Below, one piece after another: positions 19,546-30,326 of a stretch of DNA of 64,000 nt (its first letter is position 1; each line of letters opens with the position of its first letter). This stretch comes from Torymus aiolomorphi (Eukaryota > Arthropoda > Insecta > Hymenoptera > Torymidae): positions 103,017,628 to 103,081,627 of the forward strand of contig CM070875.1 in assembly GCA_036365515.1 (NCBI GenBank), given 5' to 3'. The notes beneath the pieces were generated by a model. That model saw only the letters and a list, made by a program, of their open reading frames with translations. It had not been told where the DNA came from and did not search any database. A program made the translations under genes and the position numbers.

Positions 19546-21650
19546 ATTAAGAAGACTGCCGTCGCCCACCTGCCTACCTTCACACCATCTACAAGGATCG
19601 TGCACCCCTATACTTTTTAGGTTTTCAATATTATAAATAAGGAGCTCGCTTGCCACCGCCTGTCTGCTTTACTCCTCACATTCTATATCGTGCCTGCATC
19701 CATGAGCTATTTAGGGTTTAGATATTTTTTATTTAACTTCCCTGCCGGCGGTCCTCGTCACTCCTCATTTTCTAAGTAGAGTTTGCATCCTTAAGCTGTT
19801 TATGGCATTTAGACATTGTTTATATGGAATTCTCTTACCGCTACTTTCCAGCGTCATTCTGACTTTCCTACGTGGGGCTGGCATCCCCCAGGCTATTTAG
19901 GGTTTTGATATTTTTAATAAGGAACTTGCTTTCCACGGTCTGCCTGCGCAACTCCTCACCTTTCTACGAGGTGCTTACCTCCACAAGCTATTTAGGGTTT
20001 AGATGTTCTTTATTTAACTCCCCTGCCGCCGATCCTCGTCACTCCTCGCTGTCTAGGTGGAGTTCGCATCCCAAAGCTGTTTATGGAGTTTGGATATTTT
20101 TTATAAGGTAGCTTTTATTGCTGCTTGCCTGGCTAAGTCGGCCCCTCCTACGTAGGGAGCGCGCATCTCCATGCTTTTTAGGGTTTAGGTGTTTTTAACA
20201 AGGAACTCGCTTGTCACCGCTCGTCAGCATAATTCCGCGCCTTGTGCGCAACCTCAAGGCTGTTTATGGCGTTTAAATATTTTTTATAAGGAACCTTCTT
20301 ACCGAGGCTTGTGTGTGGTAACTCCACCCCTTTTACGAAGAACTATCATAACCTGGTAATTTAGTTTAGATATTTTCAATTTAACTAGCCTACCGCCGTC
20401 CACATACGTGTCTTCGCAACGTCTACGTGGAGCGTGCAACCCCATGCATTTACCGGTTTAAATATTATTAATAAGGAGCTCGCTAGCAACTACCTATTTG
20501 CGTAACTCCTCGTTTCCTTCATAGTGCTTGCATCCACAAGCTATTGAGGGTCTAGATATTTTTTATTTAACTCCCCTGCTGTCGGTCTTCGACACTTTTC
20601 ACCTTCTAGGGGGAATTTGCATCCATAATCTGTTTATGGAATTTAGATATTTTTTATAAGAAACCTCCTTGCTGTTGCTTTCCTGCACAACTCTTTGCAG
20701 TTTGGAGTTTGATATTTTTAATAAGAAACTTGCTTGCTGCCGCAAGTCTGCGTAACTCCTCACTTTTTACGTGGAGCTTGCGTTCACAGTCAATTTAAAG
20801 TTTAGATATTTTCTATTTAACTCTTCTACCGGCGCTCGCTAGCGTACCTTAGCATCATCTACGCGAAGCGCACATCCCCATGCTTTTTAGACTTAAGATA
20901 TTTTATATAAGGTACCCGCTAGCTACCGCCTGTCTGTGTAACTATTCGCCTTTTACTGCAGCTCGAATTCACAGATGTTTTTTTATTAAACTCGCCTGCA
21001 TCCGTTTGCCAGCATGTCTCCACTCTTACTACATGGGGGCCGCATTCACAGCCTATTTAAAGTTTAGATATTTTCAATAATGAATCCGCTTGCTTGCCAC
21101 CCATCTGCGTAACTCCTTACCTTCTACGTAGTGCTTGCATCCACAAATTATTTAGGATTTATATATTTTTATTGAACTCGTCCGCCACCGCCCACCTACG
21201 TCACCTTTCACCATATACGAGGAACGCTCATCCCCATGCATGCTTTTTAGGGTTTAAATATATTTTTAATAAGAATCTCGCTTGTCACCGCCTAACTCAA
21301 CCCCCTCTACGTGGAGCTCACATCCACAGGCTATTGAGGGCTTAGATATTTTTCATTGAATTTGCCTGCCGCCGCCATGAGAATGAGTGCATCCACTCCT
21401 ACTACGTGGTGGTCGAATCCACAGGGTATTTGAAGTTAAGATAATTTTAATAAAGAATCTGCTTCCGCATCCCCATGTTTTTTAGGGGTTAGATATTTTT
21501 AACAAGAAACTCACCTCTCACTGCCCGTCAGCGTAACTCCGCCTCTTCTACGTGGAGTTCACATCCTCACGCTGTTCAGGGTTTATTTTTTATTCAAATT
21601 ACCAGCCACTGTCCGTTTGCGTCACTCCTCACCTTCAGGATTTGCTATTT
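19546..21650 (+). repeat. 93-bp minisatellite, block 2 (about 22 copies)
   Basis: This continues block 1 with the same monomer landmarks (TAGATATTTTT, AAGGAACTCGCTTGCC, GCGTAACTCCTCACC, CTACGTGGAGC). At least four monomer subtypes are visible: AATAAGGAACTCGCTTGCC, TATTTAACTCCCCTGCC, TATAAGGAACC.CCTTGCC and AACAAGGAACTCGCTTGTC. They recur in similar order, suggesting a higher-order unit of several monomers. The array decays after about 21640. Confidence 0.88.
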
Positions 21651-22703
21651 TGGTTTTAGGTTTTTGGTGTTCGAATAATTTAATCCCCATAATTACACGA
21701 CGTGATATTTTACTGTTTAGAACGTCTCTCTTAGACTTTAGATTTAAATTTGTGGCGAATATGTAGTTTTTGACTCAACGATTTGTTTTTATTATTATTA
21801 AAGTTTAGAATGATTTTTTTCATTTTTATTTTGGTTAGGTTTGGGACCGATTATATTATTCTTAGAAAAACTATCGCTTCCTTAATGAAGGCCTCTTATT
21901 AAATTATTAATGTAAATATTAATTTTTAATGTTAGCAAAAATGTTGCTTAATTTGAATTTCTTTTTTTTTACTCCGTTATATTCAATCCTATTTAAATTT
22001 CTGTTGTGTTTTTGATTTAATTCTATTGTGTGTTTTATCAATTAATTCTTATATTTTTATCATTTCATAAATCAAATTATTTATTTTTCAGCTGTTTGGC
22101 AAATTTCTCTACAAGAAACATTATCTTCTTATCAAGGTCCAATGCACTGTTTCAAATCAGATGAATGTCGTAATGCAAAATATATGATTTTATAGCTGAT
22201 TTATTCAGTCTAACATTTTTAATTACAATATCTCGCCTAAAGGACGATAAACGAGGAATAAAATATTTATTTATCTCTAAATCTAGCTAAATACTTAGTT
22301 TGTTAATAATTAAATGTTATTGCACTCACAATATCATTTGTTATTTCATTTTCTTGCAGAACTCATGTTTTTATTTAGAAAATTTTCTTAATTATAAATA
22401 CAATATAAACTGAAAGTTACTTCTACTTTTATTATAATTGTACAAATTTTTATCGGATTAGTACTTTATTTATTAATTATTACTGCCGTATTATGTATAA
22501 TAATATCTTTTTTTTTATTATTAATTTATTACTGACATGCTTTTTTCAGTAAGATACCTGTTACAGTATAATACTACTGTTTATAAGAACTTTTGGGTAT
22601 AATTCCAATTGTAGTATTATACTGCAGTTTACGACAAATTTAGAGTATTATACTGATTTTAGTATTATACGGTATAAAACCTCTCCACCGTGTCGTAAAA
22701 CCA
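21651..22703. other. AT-rich region, nothing recognised
   Basis: About 1 kb of AT-rich sequence without a reading frame above 60 codons. Near 22550-22680 the words CAGTATAATACTAC, GTAGTATTATACTGCAG and TATTATACTGA recur in both orientations, making small hairpins just before the foldback arm begins. No gene is seen. Confidence 0.45.
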
Positions 22704-23825
22704 ATCCTGCTTTCCAGTGGTGCTATTGTTTATTCTCTGAAATACTTTTATGCGGTCAAAAACTTGAGTTGAAAGTTCGGGCCGATTTTTCTATAAGAAT
22801 ACTATTTTTTTTTAAATAAGTTTTTTCATTCGAAAGTACAATTTTTCATCTTCGAAACCCAAAAATTTTAAGTTGGAGAAATGAAGGGTTCATAAGTAAT
22901 AACATTTAAAAGACGGCTGCGAGTCGCCGCGCGTGCTTTGTGCGCTGTGCGGGAGCGCGCTGTTGCCGACGTCTTTCGCTATTTCGTTGTTTCGTACTTA
23001 ATAAATATCATACAATAAATTTTTCAATCTTTTTTTTTATTATAAGTCAATACTTTGTGTTCCATCTTTTGCAATTTTTTGTTAATTTACTAATATCTTG
23101 TATCTGAATTTAATTGAATAGGTCTTGTCTCAAATTTAAATTTCTTTACTTTTTGGATACTTCTAAAGTTTCCGACCCTGAGAATTGTTATAGTTCAAGC
23201 CTCTTAACATGTGCTAACAGTTTAATAGAATGAAATGATAGAGTTACAGGAACTCTTTTTGCTGATTTTAACCTTTGTTTTAGTTTTAATTCATCGTTTC
23301 TAATTCATCATTTGAATACATCTTTTTTCTCTTTTATATAAACTTAAAACTTATTCTTTTATTTTCAAACAGTGAACTTCATATTTACAAACCTTGAGGG
23401 AGTACTGATCCAGAGAAGAATTTTTAAATTCTCTTTTAGGTTTCTTGGAAAAGTACGTCTTTTTACCAAGAAGTCGCAAAATCATTTCACTGCAACACTA
23501 ATCAGTGTAGTTTGGCAGCATTGGTCCTTTATTATAGAGAATTAAATTTTGAAACTTAAAAAAACATGATACTTTTTTGAGACAATTTATCTCGTGCTGC
23601 CGTAGCAGTTTATCTAAAAAATTATAATCAATTATCCTTATATAAGACTCTCTTGATTTCGTCAAAAAAGGTATTTGTTTCACTGATGGAACTGGGCAAT
23701 ACTATAAACACAAATACGACTTCCATAATCTTTTTCATCATTTTGAAGATTTTTCTCTTGAAGCAGAGCAGCTCTTTCACGCAACCGCGTACGGAAAAAT
23801 GCATGAGAATTGATTTATTGCAGTT
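22704..23825 (+). mobile_element. FB-A: half of a foldback-family element (outer left arm of the large inverted repeat)
   Basis: This segment is the inverted counterpart of about 40230-41345. It starts with the module word TTTCCAGTGGTGCTATT, continues through AAAACTTGAGTTGAAAGTTC, TTCATTCGAAAGTAC and the GC-rich GCCGCGCGTGCTTTGTGCGC, then a long AT-rich part (CAAACCTTGAGGGAG, ACGCAACCGCGTACGG). Part of it (about 23205-23490) also matches 40005-40220 in direct orientation, because FB-C on the right is itself a palindrome. No transposase is encoded. Confidence 0.75.
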
Positions 23826-26121
23826 CGCGAGGCGTCTGCGCCCGAATACGCGCTATGAGTGTACTGGTCGGTGCAGAGTGGGGGAATTGGTAGAAAGACG
23901 AGCTCGGCCAGCGCAGCACGCGAGAGCTGGCTGCGCTCGAATATATGCAAACAGCAAGCGGCCGGAGGGGAAGGGGAGCGGAGCCTGGGGCCGCGTGGCT
24001 GCCGTCTCGGCGGTAATGTTGTCATATATGGGAGCGTCCAGCAGAAACGGGCCACCGAGCGCGCGCGGTGCCTTTTTTCGCGTAAAAGGTGCTCTGTTTA
24101 ACTCGCTCATAATTGTATGCTGCGTCTTTGAAAAAAAAACCGAAGACCTATATCGATATATTTTTTCTGCTCTTTCTAATTGCGCGATTGTTTTTGTTGC
24201 GAAACGCGTTCTTCCGGACGAAAACTCGAGTTGAATATTGAAAGCCATTTTTCTCAAAGTATATCATGTTTTTTTCAAAATAAACTACACCATTGGAAAG
24301 TACAACTCTTAAGCTTCAAAACCCTATCTTGGAGAAGTTGGAGAAATAAAGGGTTTAAAAGTAACAACATGAAAAAGACAGCGCCGAGGGTCCGCGCAAG
24401 CTCCTCGCGCCCGTGCGTACGGCACGTTTAAGTGCACGCTCTATTCAATTCGCTAATAATCGTGTACCAAGTCTCTGAAAAAAGAACTAAGGACATATAT
24501 CGATAGATTTTTTCCTGCTCTTTCCAATGGTGCTATTATTTTATACAACTAGATCCACAAAATTATGTACACGCATTGGCATTGTAAGTTACAAAACATT
24601 TTATATTTACAAAAAAGAAAGGGCGAAATAGCACATCGCGTGTATTAATCCGCCCTTGAGCATAGCGTAAAAAGTTCGGGCAGCCGCTGTCTTTTTGATC
24701 TTACTATTTTTGAACTTTTCATATTTCAACTTAAAAATATAATATTTTATAGTTTAAGACTTGTACTTTTGAAGAATATAATTCATTTTGAAGAAAAGAC
24801 TGATATTTTATTGAAAAAATAGAGTTTAAACATTCAAATGAAATTTTCAACTAGAAGGAAGCATTTCGGAATAAAAATAATAGCATCATTGGAAAGAGCA
24901 AGAAAAAATCTATCGATGTATGTCCTTAGTTCTTTTTTCAAAGACTTGGTACACGATTATTAGCGAATTGAATAGAGCGTGCACTTAAACGTGCCGTACG
25001 CACGGGCGCGAGGGGCTTGCGCGGACCCTCGGCGCTGTCTTTTTCATGTTGTTACTTTTAAACCCTTTATTTCTTCAACTTCTCCAAGATAGGGCTTTGA
25101 AGCTTAAGAGTTGTACTTTCCAATGGTGTAGTTTATTTTGAAAAAAAACATGATATACTTTGAGAAAAATGGCTTTCAATATTCAACTCGAGTTTTCGTC
25201 CGGAAGAACGCGTTTCGCAATAAAAACAATGGCGCAATTGGAAAGAGCAGAAAAAAATCTATCGATATAGGTCCTTGGTTTTTTTTTCAAAGACGCAGCA
25301 TACGATTATGAGCGAGTTAAACAGAGCGCCTTTTACGCGAAAAAAGGCACCGCGCGCGCTCGGTGGCCCGTTTCTGCTGGACGCTCCCATATGCGTCTGC
25401 GTGCTGACTGTCGCTTTGACACTCAGGAGCCGTTTTCAGTTTCTAGCGATTCTAGCTGGCCCAGGCGCCGGAAATTTTTTCGCTTCTGTCTCCCCATTTA
25501 TGCAATTGGATAAAATAACCATCGCTTTTTATAGAGTTTGATTCGTAGACCCTGAGTTTCGAGGTTACAATTTAACAAAATTGCTTTTTAAAAACCTTGA
25601 TTTTAATGCATTTCTTTAAACCAAAACTTAATTTAAACAAGTAGGAACAATCTATTGCGATCAGAATAATTGTTTCTCCAAAATTCAGGCAATTTTAAGA
25701 TTAAAATGCTGCATTTGGCATCTACGAAGAACCAATATTCAAAGAGTTATAAATTTTTCAAACATTAATTTTCAGTATTTAAGAGATTTTTTATTATAGT
25801 CAAAAAATTAAACATCGAGTAGAAATTATAACAGTTGCTTATTGTTTACCATGTAAAAAGAGATGTGCATAGTTAATATTACTTTGTATTATAAATAATT
25901 CACATTAATATGCGAGTAAATCTCAAGAACTGTTAACTTATTGGGAACTCCAAAGTTTAAGCAGACAAATGAACTAAAGTTCAAAATTTTTGCCTTTCAA
26001 TAAAAATAAAAAATAAAAAGACAATTATAAATAATGGTAAAGAATCAGCTGCGTACACAAAATTAAAAAAAGGTCGAAAAATCAGTCATTTTTATGTTAT
26101 TAATGTGCTTTGCCAATCGAT
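23826..26121 (+). repeat. Segment X, left copy (split by FB-B); inverted copy at 38636-39610
   Basis: Two parts, 23826-24029 and 25389-26121, form one sequence that is found uninterrupted in reverse complement at 38636-39610. Shared words include GAGTGTACTGGTCGG, GTGCTGACTGTCGCTTT, TGCAATTGGATAAAATAACC and GTGCTTTGCCAATCGAT. The middle is occupied by the FB-B palindrome. No coding potential could be supported. Confidence 0.82.
24030..25388. mobile_element. FB-B: 1.36-kb foldback element with arms of about 510 bp
   Basis: Ends are GGGAGCGTCC and its complement GGACGCTCCC. The left arm (24030-24545) and right arm (about 24876-25388) are inverted copies, apparently over 95% alike by eye (for example TTTTTTCGCGTAAAAGG, AACTCGCTCATAAT and CCGGACGAAAACTCGAG). 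Each arm has one full and one partial copy of a module marked by TATATCGATA and CTCTTTCCAATGGTG. A spacer of about 330 bp separates the arms. ATAT flanks both ends (24026-24029, 25389-25392). The right copy of segment X has the uninterrupted site near 39373-39378, showing this is an insertion. No coding region. Confidence 0.82.
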
Positions 26122-27013
26122 ATATGTATCTATATAGGAACAGCAATACACTTACGATCGTCGCACAATTTGTTTAGCTTTTCTGTGTGGCAAAATCTTT
26201 AATTTGAGCCCTGTTAGGTCGATGTACTATGAAAATTAGCCCATATAAAAGATTTATTCACCACACTCTGTCCGAAAGTCCATTTTCGCTCCCGACTCAA
26301 AAACGCGAGTGATATTTTGGTCAGGGTATGGTATGGTAATAGTATATGTACTATTCTCAAAATTATTTTCCTCTTACGTCTCGAAAAAAATGAAAAAGAA
26401 AATTAAAGGTACGCTCATGAGTCAAGTTTTAATTGTTCTTTTAGCTTCTCTGAATATAAAAAGAAATATGTACAAGTTCAATTTAACGGTATTATTTTTT
26501 GGTGATACTTTCAAGTCAATTTTGGATTGAAAAAAAATTCAGGAAGAAAATGTCACCTTTTTTTTTAAACGAGGAACTTGAAAAAGTGATTTAATTTTGA
26601 AGGCGCATCTACAGGACAAAGTTTTTCTTGTTCTTTAAGCCTTTCTGAATGTGAAAAAAATTATTTACAAGTCCGATGATTGAATGGTATATTTTTTTTG
26701 GCGCTACTTTTAAATCTAAAAATTAAGGAAAATTTGGTCTTTTTTCTAAACTACAACTCTTATAAATATTGGCATCTGCGTATTTGATCTTTGAATAAAT
26801 AAGAATCTACACTGAAATTATTACTTTAAAAGTTTCTGTTTTCTAAGAAATAATCGTTATTACAATTATATGTCAAAATATAAAATATCAATCTTCTTTC
26901 AAACATCACATCAGCTTTACGTATTCCTTATGATTGCTAAATAAAAAATTAAATTGAATGACTAATGTTTTTTCTTGACTTAGTTATTTCAATTATAATA
27001 TGCATTGAATTTG
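26122..27013. other. Unique AT-rich spacer between the inverted arms
   Basis: The centre of the large inverted repeat on its left side, before the BEL/Pao insertion. An open frame at 26309-26530 (73 codons) resembles nothing known. The words TTTTAATTGTTCTTTTAG and TTTTTCTTGTTCTTTAAG suggest a faint internal duplication (about 26420 and 26620). No gene is seen. Confidence 0.45.
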
Positions 27014-27018
27014 TTGTG

Positions 27019-27575
27019 TGTTCCGACGAATATTGGATGATTTCCGCAGCGAGGAGGATTTGATTTGCACGGGATCATTGGAAGAGGGTTCTTAATAAAA
27101 AAATGCTTCGCGTGGTAATTGCAGGCTGAATCTGAGTTTTTTATTGTGGAATCACAAATTCGTTGAACCGCGTGACAATATAAATCGATAGTGCTTGGAT
27201 GACCCGCGCGTTAACAGTACTTAAAGAGTCGATTTGGACGCGTAATGGCGGTCCGAACAAAACGAAGTGTGCGCATGGCGCGTATCCGAAGGTGAGTGAG
27301 CTCGTGAGGCGCAATCCTTCGGCACGCACTGTCTAAAAGGAGCAAGCGGGCGAGGTAAGAAGAAAGAGGGGAGAGTACTTGCTCGGTCTTAACCGGCGCA
27401 ATCCGGTTAAGATAATGGCATAGCGCGACAGCAACGTCGCGTGATGCCAGGAATGTGCCCAAAACAGGGTTACGTAATGGAGAGGAGACTCTCTTCCGTT
27501 CTTTCAGTTCGCCGACGAGCGACCGAAAGCCCTTTCGTACAAACCTCAGCTAGAATTACTTATTCTCGCTGAACA
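27019..27575 (-). repeat. BEL/Pao 3' LTR
   Basis: 557 bp, TGTTCC...CTGAACA as written on the plus strand (TGTTCAG...GGAACA on the element strand). It pairs with 38101-38621 and has a 70-odd-bp stretch near 27330-27400 that the partner lacks. The duplication TTGTG abuts its left end. Confidence 0.92.
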
Positions 27576-27819
27576 TACCACCCACCTTGCCGCTACTGGA
27601 GAGGGGGCAATCATACTACGCGGAAGCATACGACGCAACACCATACGTATACATATTATAATCATTCACTGCATACTTTACATACGGCATACATCAGTCA
27701 ATGCATACGTTGTACACGTGAAAGGAAAAAAGGTAAAATCTAATACAGAAAGGAGCTAAATTTAAAAAAGAATTTACTAGATTGGTATAGAAAAGAGAGA
27801 CGAAATTTCGCAATGATCT
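27576..27819 (-). other. BEL/Pao 3' untranslated region with purine tract
   Basis: This lies between the C-terminal pol domain and the 3' LTR. On the element strand the bases just before the LTR are purine-rich (GGCAAGGTGGGTGG), a likely plus-strand primer site. It contains repeated CATAC words (about 27620-27710). No gene. Confidence 0.55.
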
Positions 27820-28281
27820 TCAGTCTTCATTCTTGGAAAAGTCGGTTTGGATAACGGTCGCATGGTAGTGAGCCTCTACCTCCTCCTCAGGTGGCAACCG
27901 GATGAGCTTGACTACCAGTCTGACGAAGGTTGATTTGGCGGTTCGCAGCGTTACCACTCGGACAAGACCGTCCTTACTGTGGTGCACCTGCGAAATGGTG
28001 GCCAGCGGCCAAGCAGCTGGTGGACACAGCTCGTCAGTGATGAGAACCACGTCACATTGCTGGAGGTTGGCGTCTGGTTTCAGCCACTTGTTGCGCTGTT
28101 GGAGCTGCGAAAGGACCTCCTTTCGCCAGCGGACCCAAAAAGAGTCACAGAGTCGACTCAAAAGCTGCCATCGCGAGCGAAAAGTCGTCTTAGAGGTCTT
28201 GTAGTGGCTCGGGAAACGCAAGAAGCGGTGACCCGACGATGAAATGGCCGGGAGTGAGGGCGACAAGGTCGTGGGCCTCAC
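27820..28281 (-). pseudogene. BEL/Pao pol C-terminal domain
   Basis: The conserved block FWVRWRKEVLSQLQQRNKW, followed by DVVLITDE, PLATISQVHHSKDGLVRVVTLRT and VVKLIRLP, is the domain that follows integrase in BEL/Pao polyproteins. The frame starts within the domain boundary after integrase and ends just before the 3' UTR. It is separated from the integrase piece by a frame change near 28300. Confidence 0.85.
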
Positions 28282-28318
28282 TGCTAACCGGGCACAGCGG
28301 TCTGGAGTTAAGACAGAG

Positions 28319-28998
28319 CTAGATTTTGGCCGCCAGCGTCGAAAGTTCCTCGAAAGTCAAGGTAGCACCACCAATGACTCGGTGAAAGTGGTGTTTAAGA
28401 CTTCGGACTGGAGCCTCCCATAGACCGCCGAAATGCGGCGCTCTTGGTGGAATGAACTTCCACTCGATTCCTCGGTTGGACAGCTGCTCGAAGACCTCCT
28501 TCGAGAACATCGAGGATTGCTCGAAGAGTCGCTGGAGTTCTGCATCAGCGCCTTTGGAGGTGGTCCCATTGTCCGAGAATATGGTGTTGCAGAGGCCTCG
28601 TCGGGCTGTGAACCGAGAAAAGGTAGCAAGGAATGACTCTGATGTCAAATCAGAAACGAGTTCAATATGAACCGCTTTTACAACAAGACAAATAAAAAAT
28701 GGCAATGTAGCCTTTTGTTGACTTAGCCTCTCGTCCTTTTGAGAATAAGACGGGAAAGGGACCGGCGTAGTCCAACCCAGTAGTCGCAAACGGTCGTCCC
28801 TGTTGCAGCGGGAAGTGGAACCATCTGCTGTTGGAGCGGCGTTGCACCGTACCTGATGCACCTTACGCATCGGTGGTATACCGCAGGGAAGAGTCGACTA
28901 CCTCTTATGATCCAATAGGAGCGGAGAAGGATGCTTTTCATCAGTTGGACTCCGCCGTGAAGAGTGAAGCGGTGAGTCTCTTCAACGAGAAGTTTCAT
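28319..28998 (-). pseudogene. BEL/Pao integrase, frameshifted
   Basis: Three minus frames together form the integrase. The zinc-binding region has THRFTLHGGVQ and CVRCIRYGA (28998-28855). The core has GLDYAGPF (first catalytic Asp, near 28770), FICLVVKAVHIELVSDL, FSDNGT (second Asp) and PRAPHFGGLWEA (catalytic Glu, near 28425). Frame changes near 28990, 28800 and 28710 break it. It would insert the element cDNA. Confidence 0.88.
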
Positions 28999-29712
28999 GA
29001 AGTGGGTAGGATGATCGGGTGGCCCTCGGCGTGCAGGAAAGCGGCATTGTGAAGTCTCCCACCGACTCGAAGGACGCCTTGCTTATCCAAAAACGAGGAC
29101 AATCGAGATAACGGGCTGCGTCGAGGTACAATTTTACCTGTGACGAGATGCTTAGTAAATCGAACTAGGAGAGTAGCTGCGCATAGTTCCAGTCGAGGGA
29201 GAGTCTCGACCTTGACGGGCGCTATTCGCGTTTTAGCCATGAGAATGATTGGAGCAAATCCGGGAACCACTGCGAAGGTGACTGCCGCGAGCGCACGCAT
29301 CGATGCGTCGGCAAAACCATGAAGATGCCAATCAGCCTTAGATGAAGTGTTGATCCATCTCGGTATCCTGATTTTCGAGAGGTTGGTCAGGGACGAGCGG
29401 AAGTTGAGCCATCCATCGAGCAAATCTCGGGGCAACAGGTCGTTTCAATCCGACTTATCGAGCCAAAGATCCTGTAAAATAATTTTGGCTTGGATTAGCA
29501 CGGGAGCTATGAACCCGAGCGGGTCGAATAAACGGGCGGTGTCCGAAAGGACGATTCTCTTTGAGATGAGAGCAGTCGGTGGAGGCAGCGACGCAGAGAA
29601 GAGGAACGAGCCGTTGCAAGTGTCCCACTTGAGTCCCAGAGTCGACACGATGTCCTCGGGAGAAGATGAGAGATCACAAACGTCGTTCCCTGGCAGTCTT
29701 TCCAGTAATTCC
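28999..29712 (-). pseudogene. BEL/Pao pol after the Copia-2 insertion: Pao domain, RNase H deleted
   Basis: One frame continues the RT across the Copia-2 insertion (ELLERLPGN), through LGLKWDT, RLFDPLGFIAPVLIQAKIILQDLW, a TGA at 29445-29447 where Trp is expected, then LPRDLLDGW, GFADASM and LPRLELCAA. It then jumps directly to SPLSRLSSFLDKQGVLRVGGRLHNA. In complete BEL/Pao elements an RNase H region of a few hundred residues lies between these two blocks, so an internal deletion near 29120 is inferred. Confidence 0.85.
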
Positions 29713-30010
29713 TGTTGAATATTGTGAATATTTCGCCTTCTGTATATGAGCGTAGCTATGAGACATAAACAGCGCGACACACGTATACACACATGTAAGT
29801 CTCCCCTCCCTAGTGTGTCTGCGACTATGAAGGTGCGTCGAGCGACAGCGAGCGACGCGATATACTCTCTCTAGTCTCGGACGCCCAGCATGTAGCATCT
29901 CGCGCATGGCGTAGGCAAGCGCCTCTTTATATTCACACTACCTAATAAACTAGTCATTTCTTTAAGTATAACCCAGAGTATTTTTACTACACTATCCACC
30001 AACTCCAACA
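29713..30010 (+). repeat. Copia-2 5' LTR
   Basis: 298 bp, TGTTGAATATTG...CTCCAACA. A TATA-like CTTTATATTC lies near 29923 and AATAAA near 29944. The element RNA should start between the TATA-like box and the 3' end of this repeat. Confidence 0.95.
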
Positions 30011-30326
30011 TGGTAGCAGAAGTCCGTAGTTGGTAAGTAAAAAGAAAAAGACTGACTCAATACAAGCTTCGGCAAGTATTGTGGCAGAATCAAGCACATG
30101 GCTCGCGGAAAATTGACAGTGAAAAATATTGAAGGAAAAGTGCAAAAGTAAGAAAAATACAAGTGTGAATAAAGAATAAAACGTATCTTCAAGTGATAAA
30201 AGAAAAAATTTTTGGAAAATTACGAAAATTCAAGCCGATGCGAGCAGATTAAATTTCTTGTGTGAAGCACGCTGCACGGTGCAAGAATAGAGCACGTGGC
30301 AGAATTTGAGGTTATACACGTGAGAA
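30011..30326 (+). promoter_or_regulatory. Copia-2 leader with primer-binding site
   Basis: TGGTAGCAGAAGTCCG at 30011 directly follows the 5' LTR, the position of a tRNA primer site. The remaining 300 bp of AT-rich leader lead to the gag ATG at 30327. The exact tRNA was not identified. Confidence 0.7.

Noticed and set aside
23653..24257. Open frames of 80-193 codons on both strands in FB-A, segment X and FB-B
   Set aside because: They cross element borders, have no recognisable domain and lie in GC-rich inverted-repeat sequence.
27141..27462. Minus-strand frames in the left BEL/Pao LTR, with a counterpart at 38224-38481
   Set aside because: They lie within LTRs; similarity between the two only reflects that the LTRs are copies.
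28433..29718. Plus-strand frames of 60-123 codons within BEL/Pao
   Set aside because: They are antisense to integrase and RT-region blocks that are clearly conserved on the minus strand.
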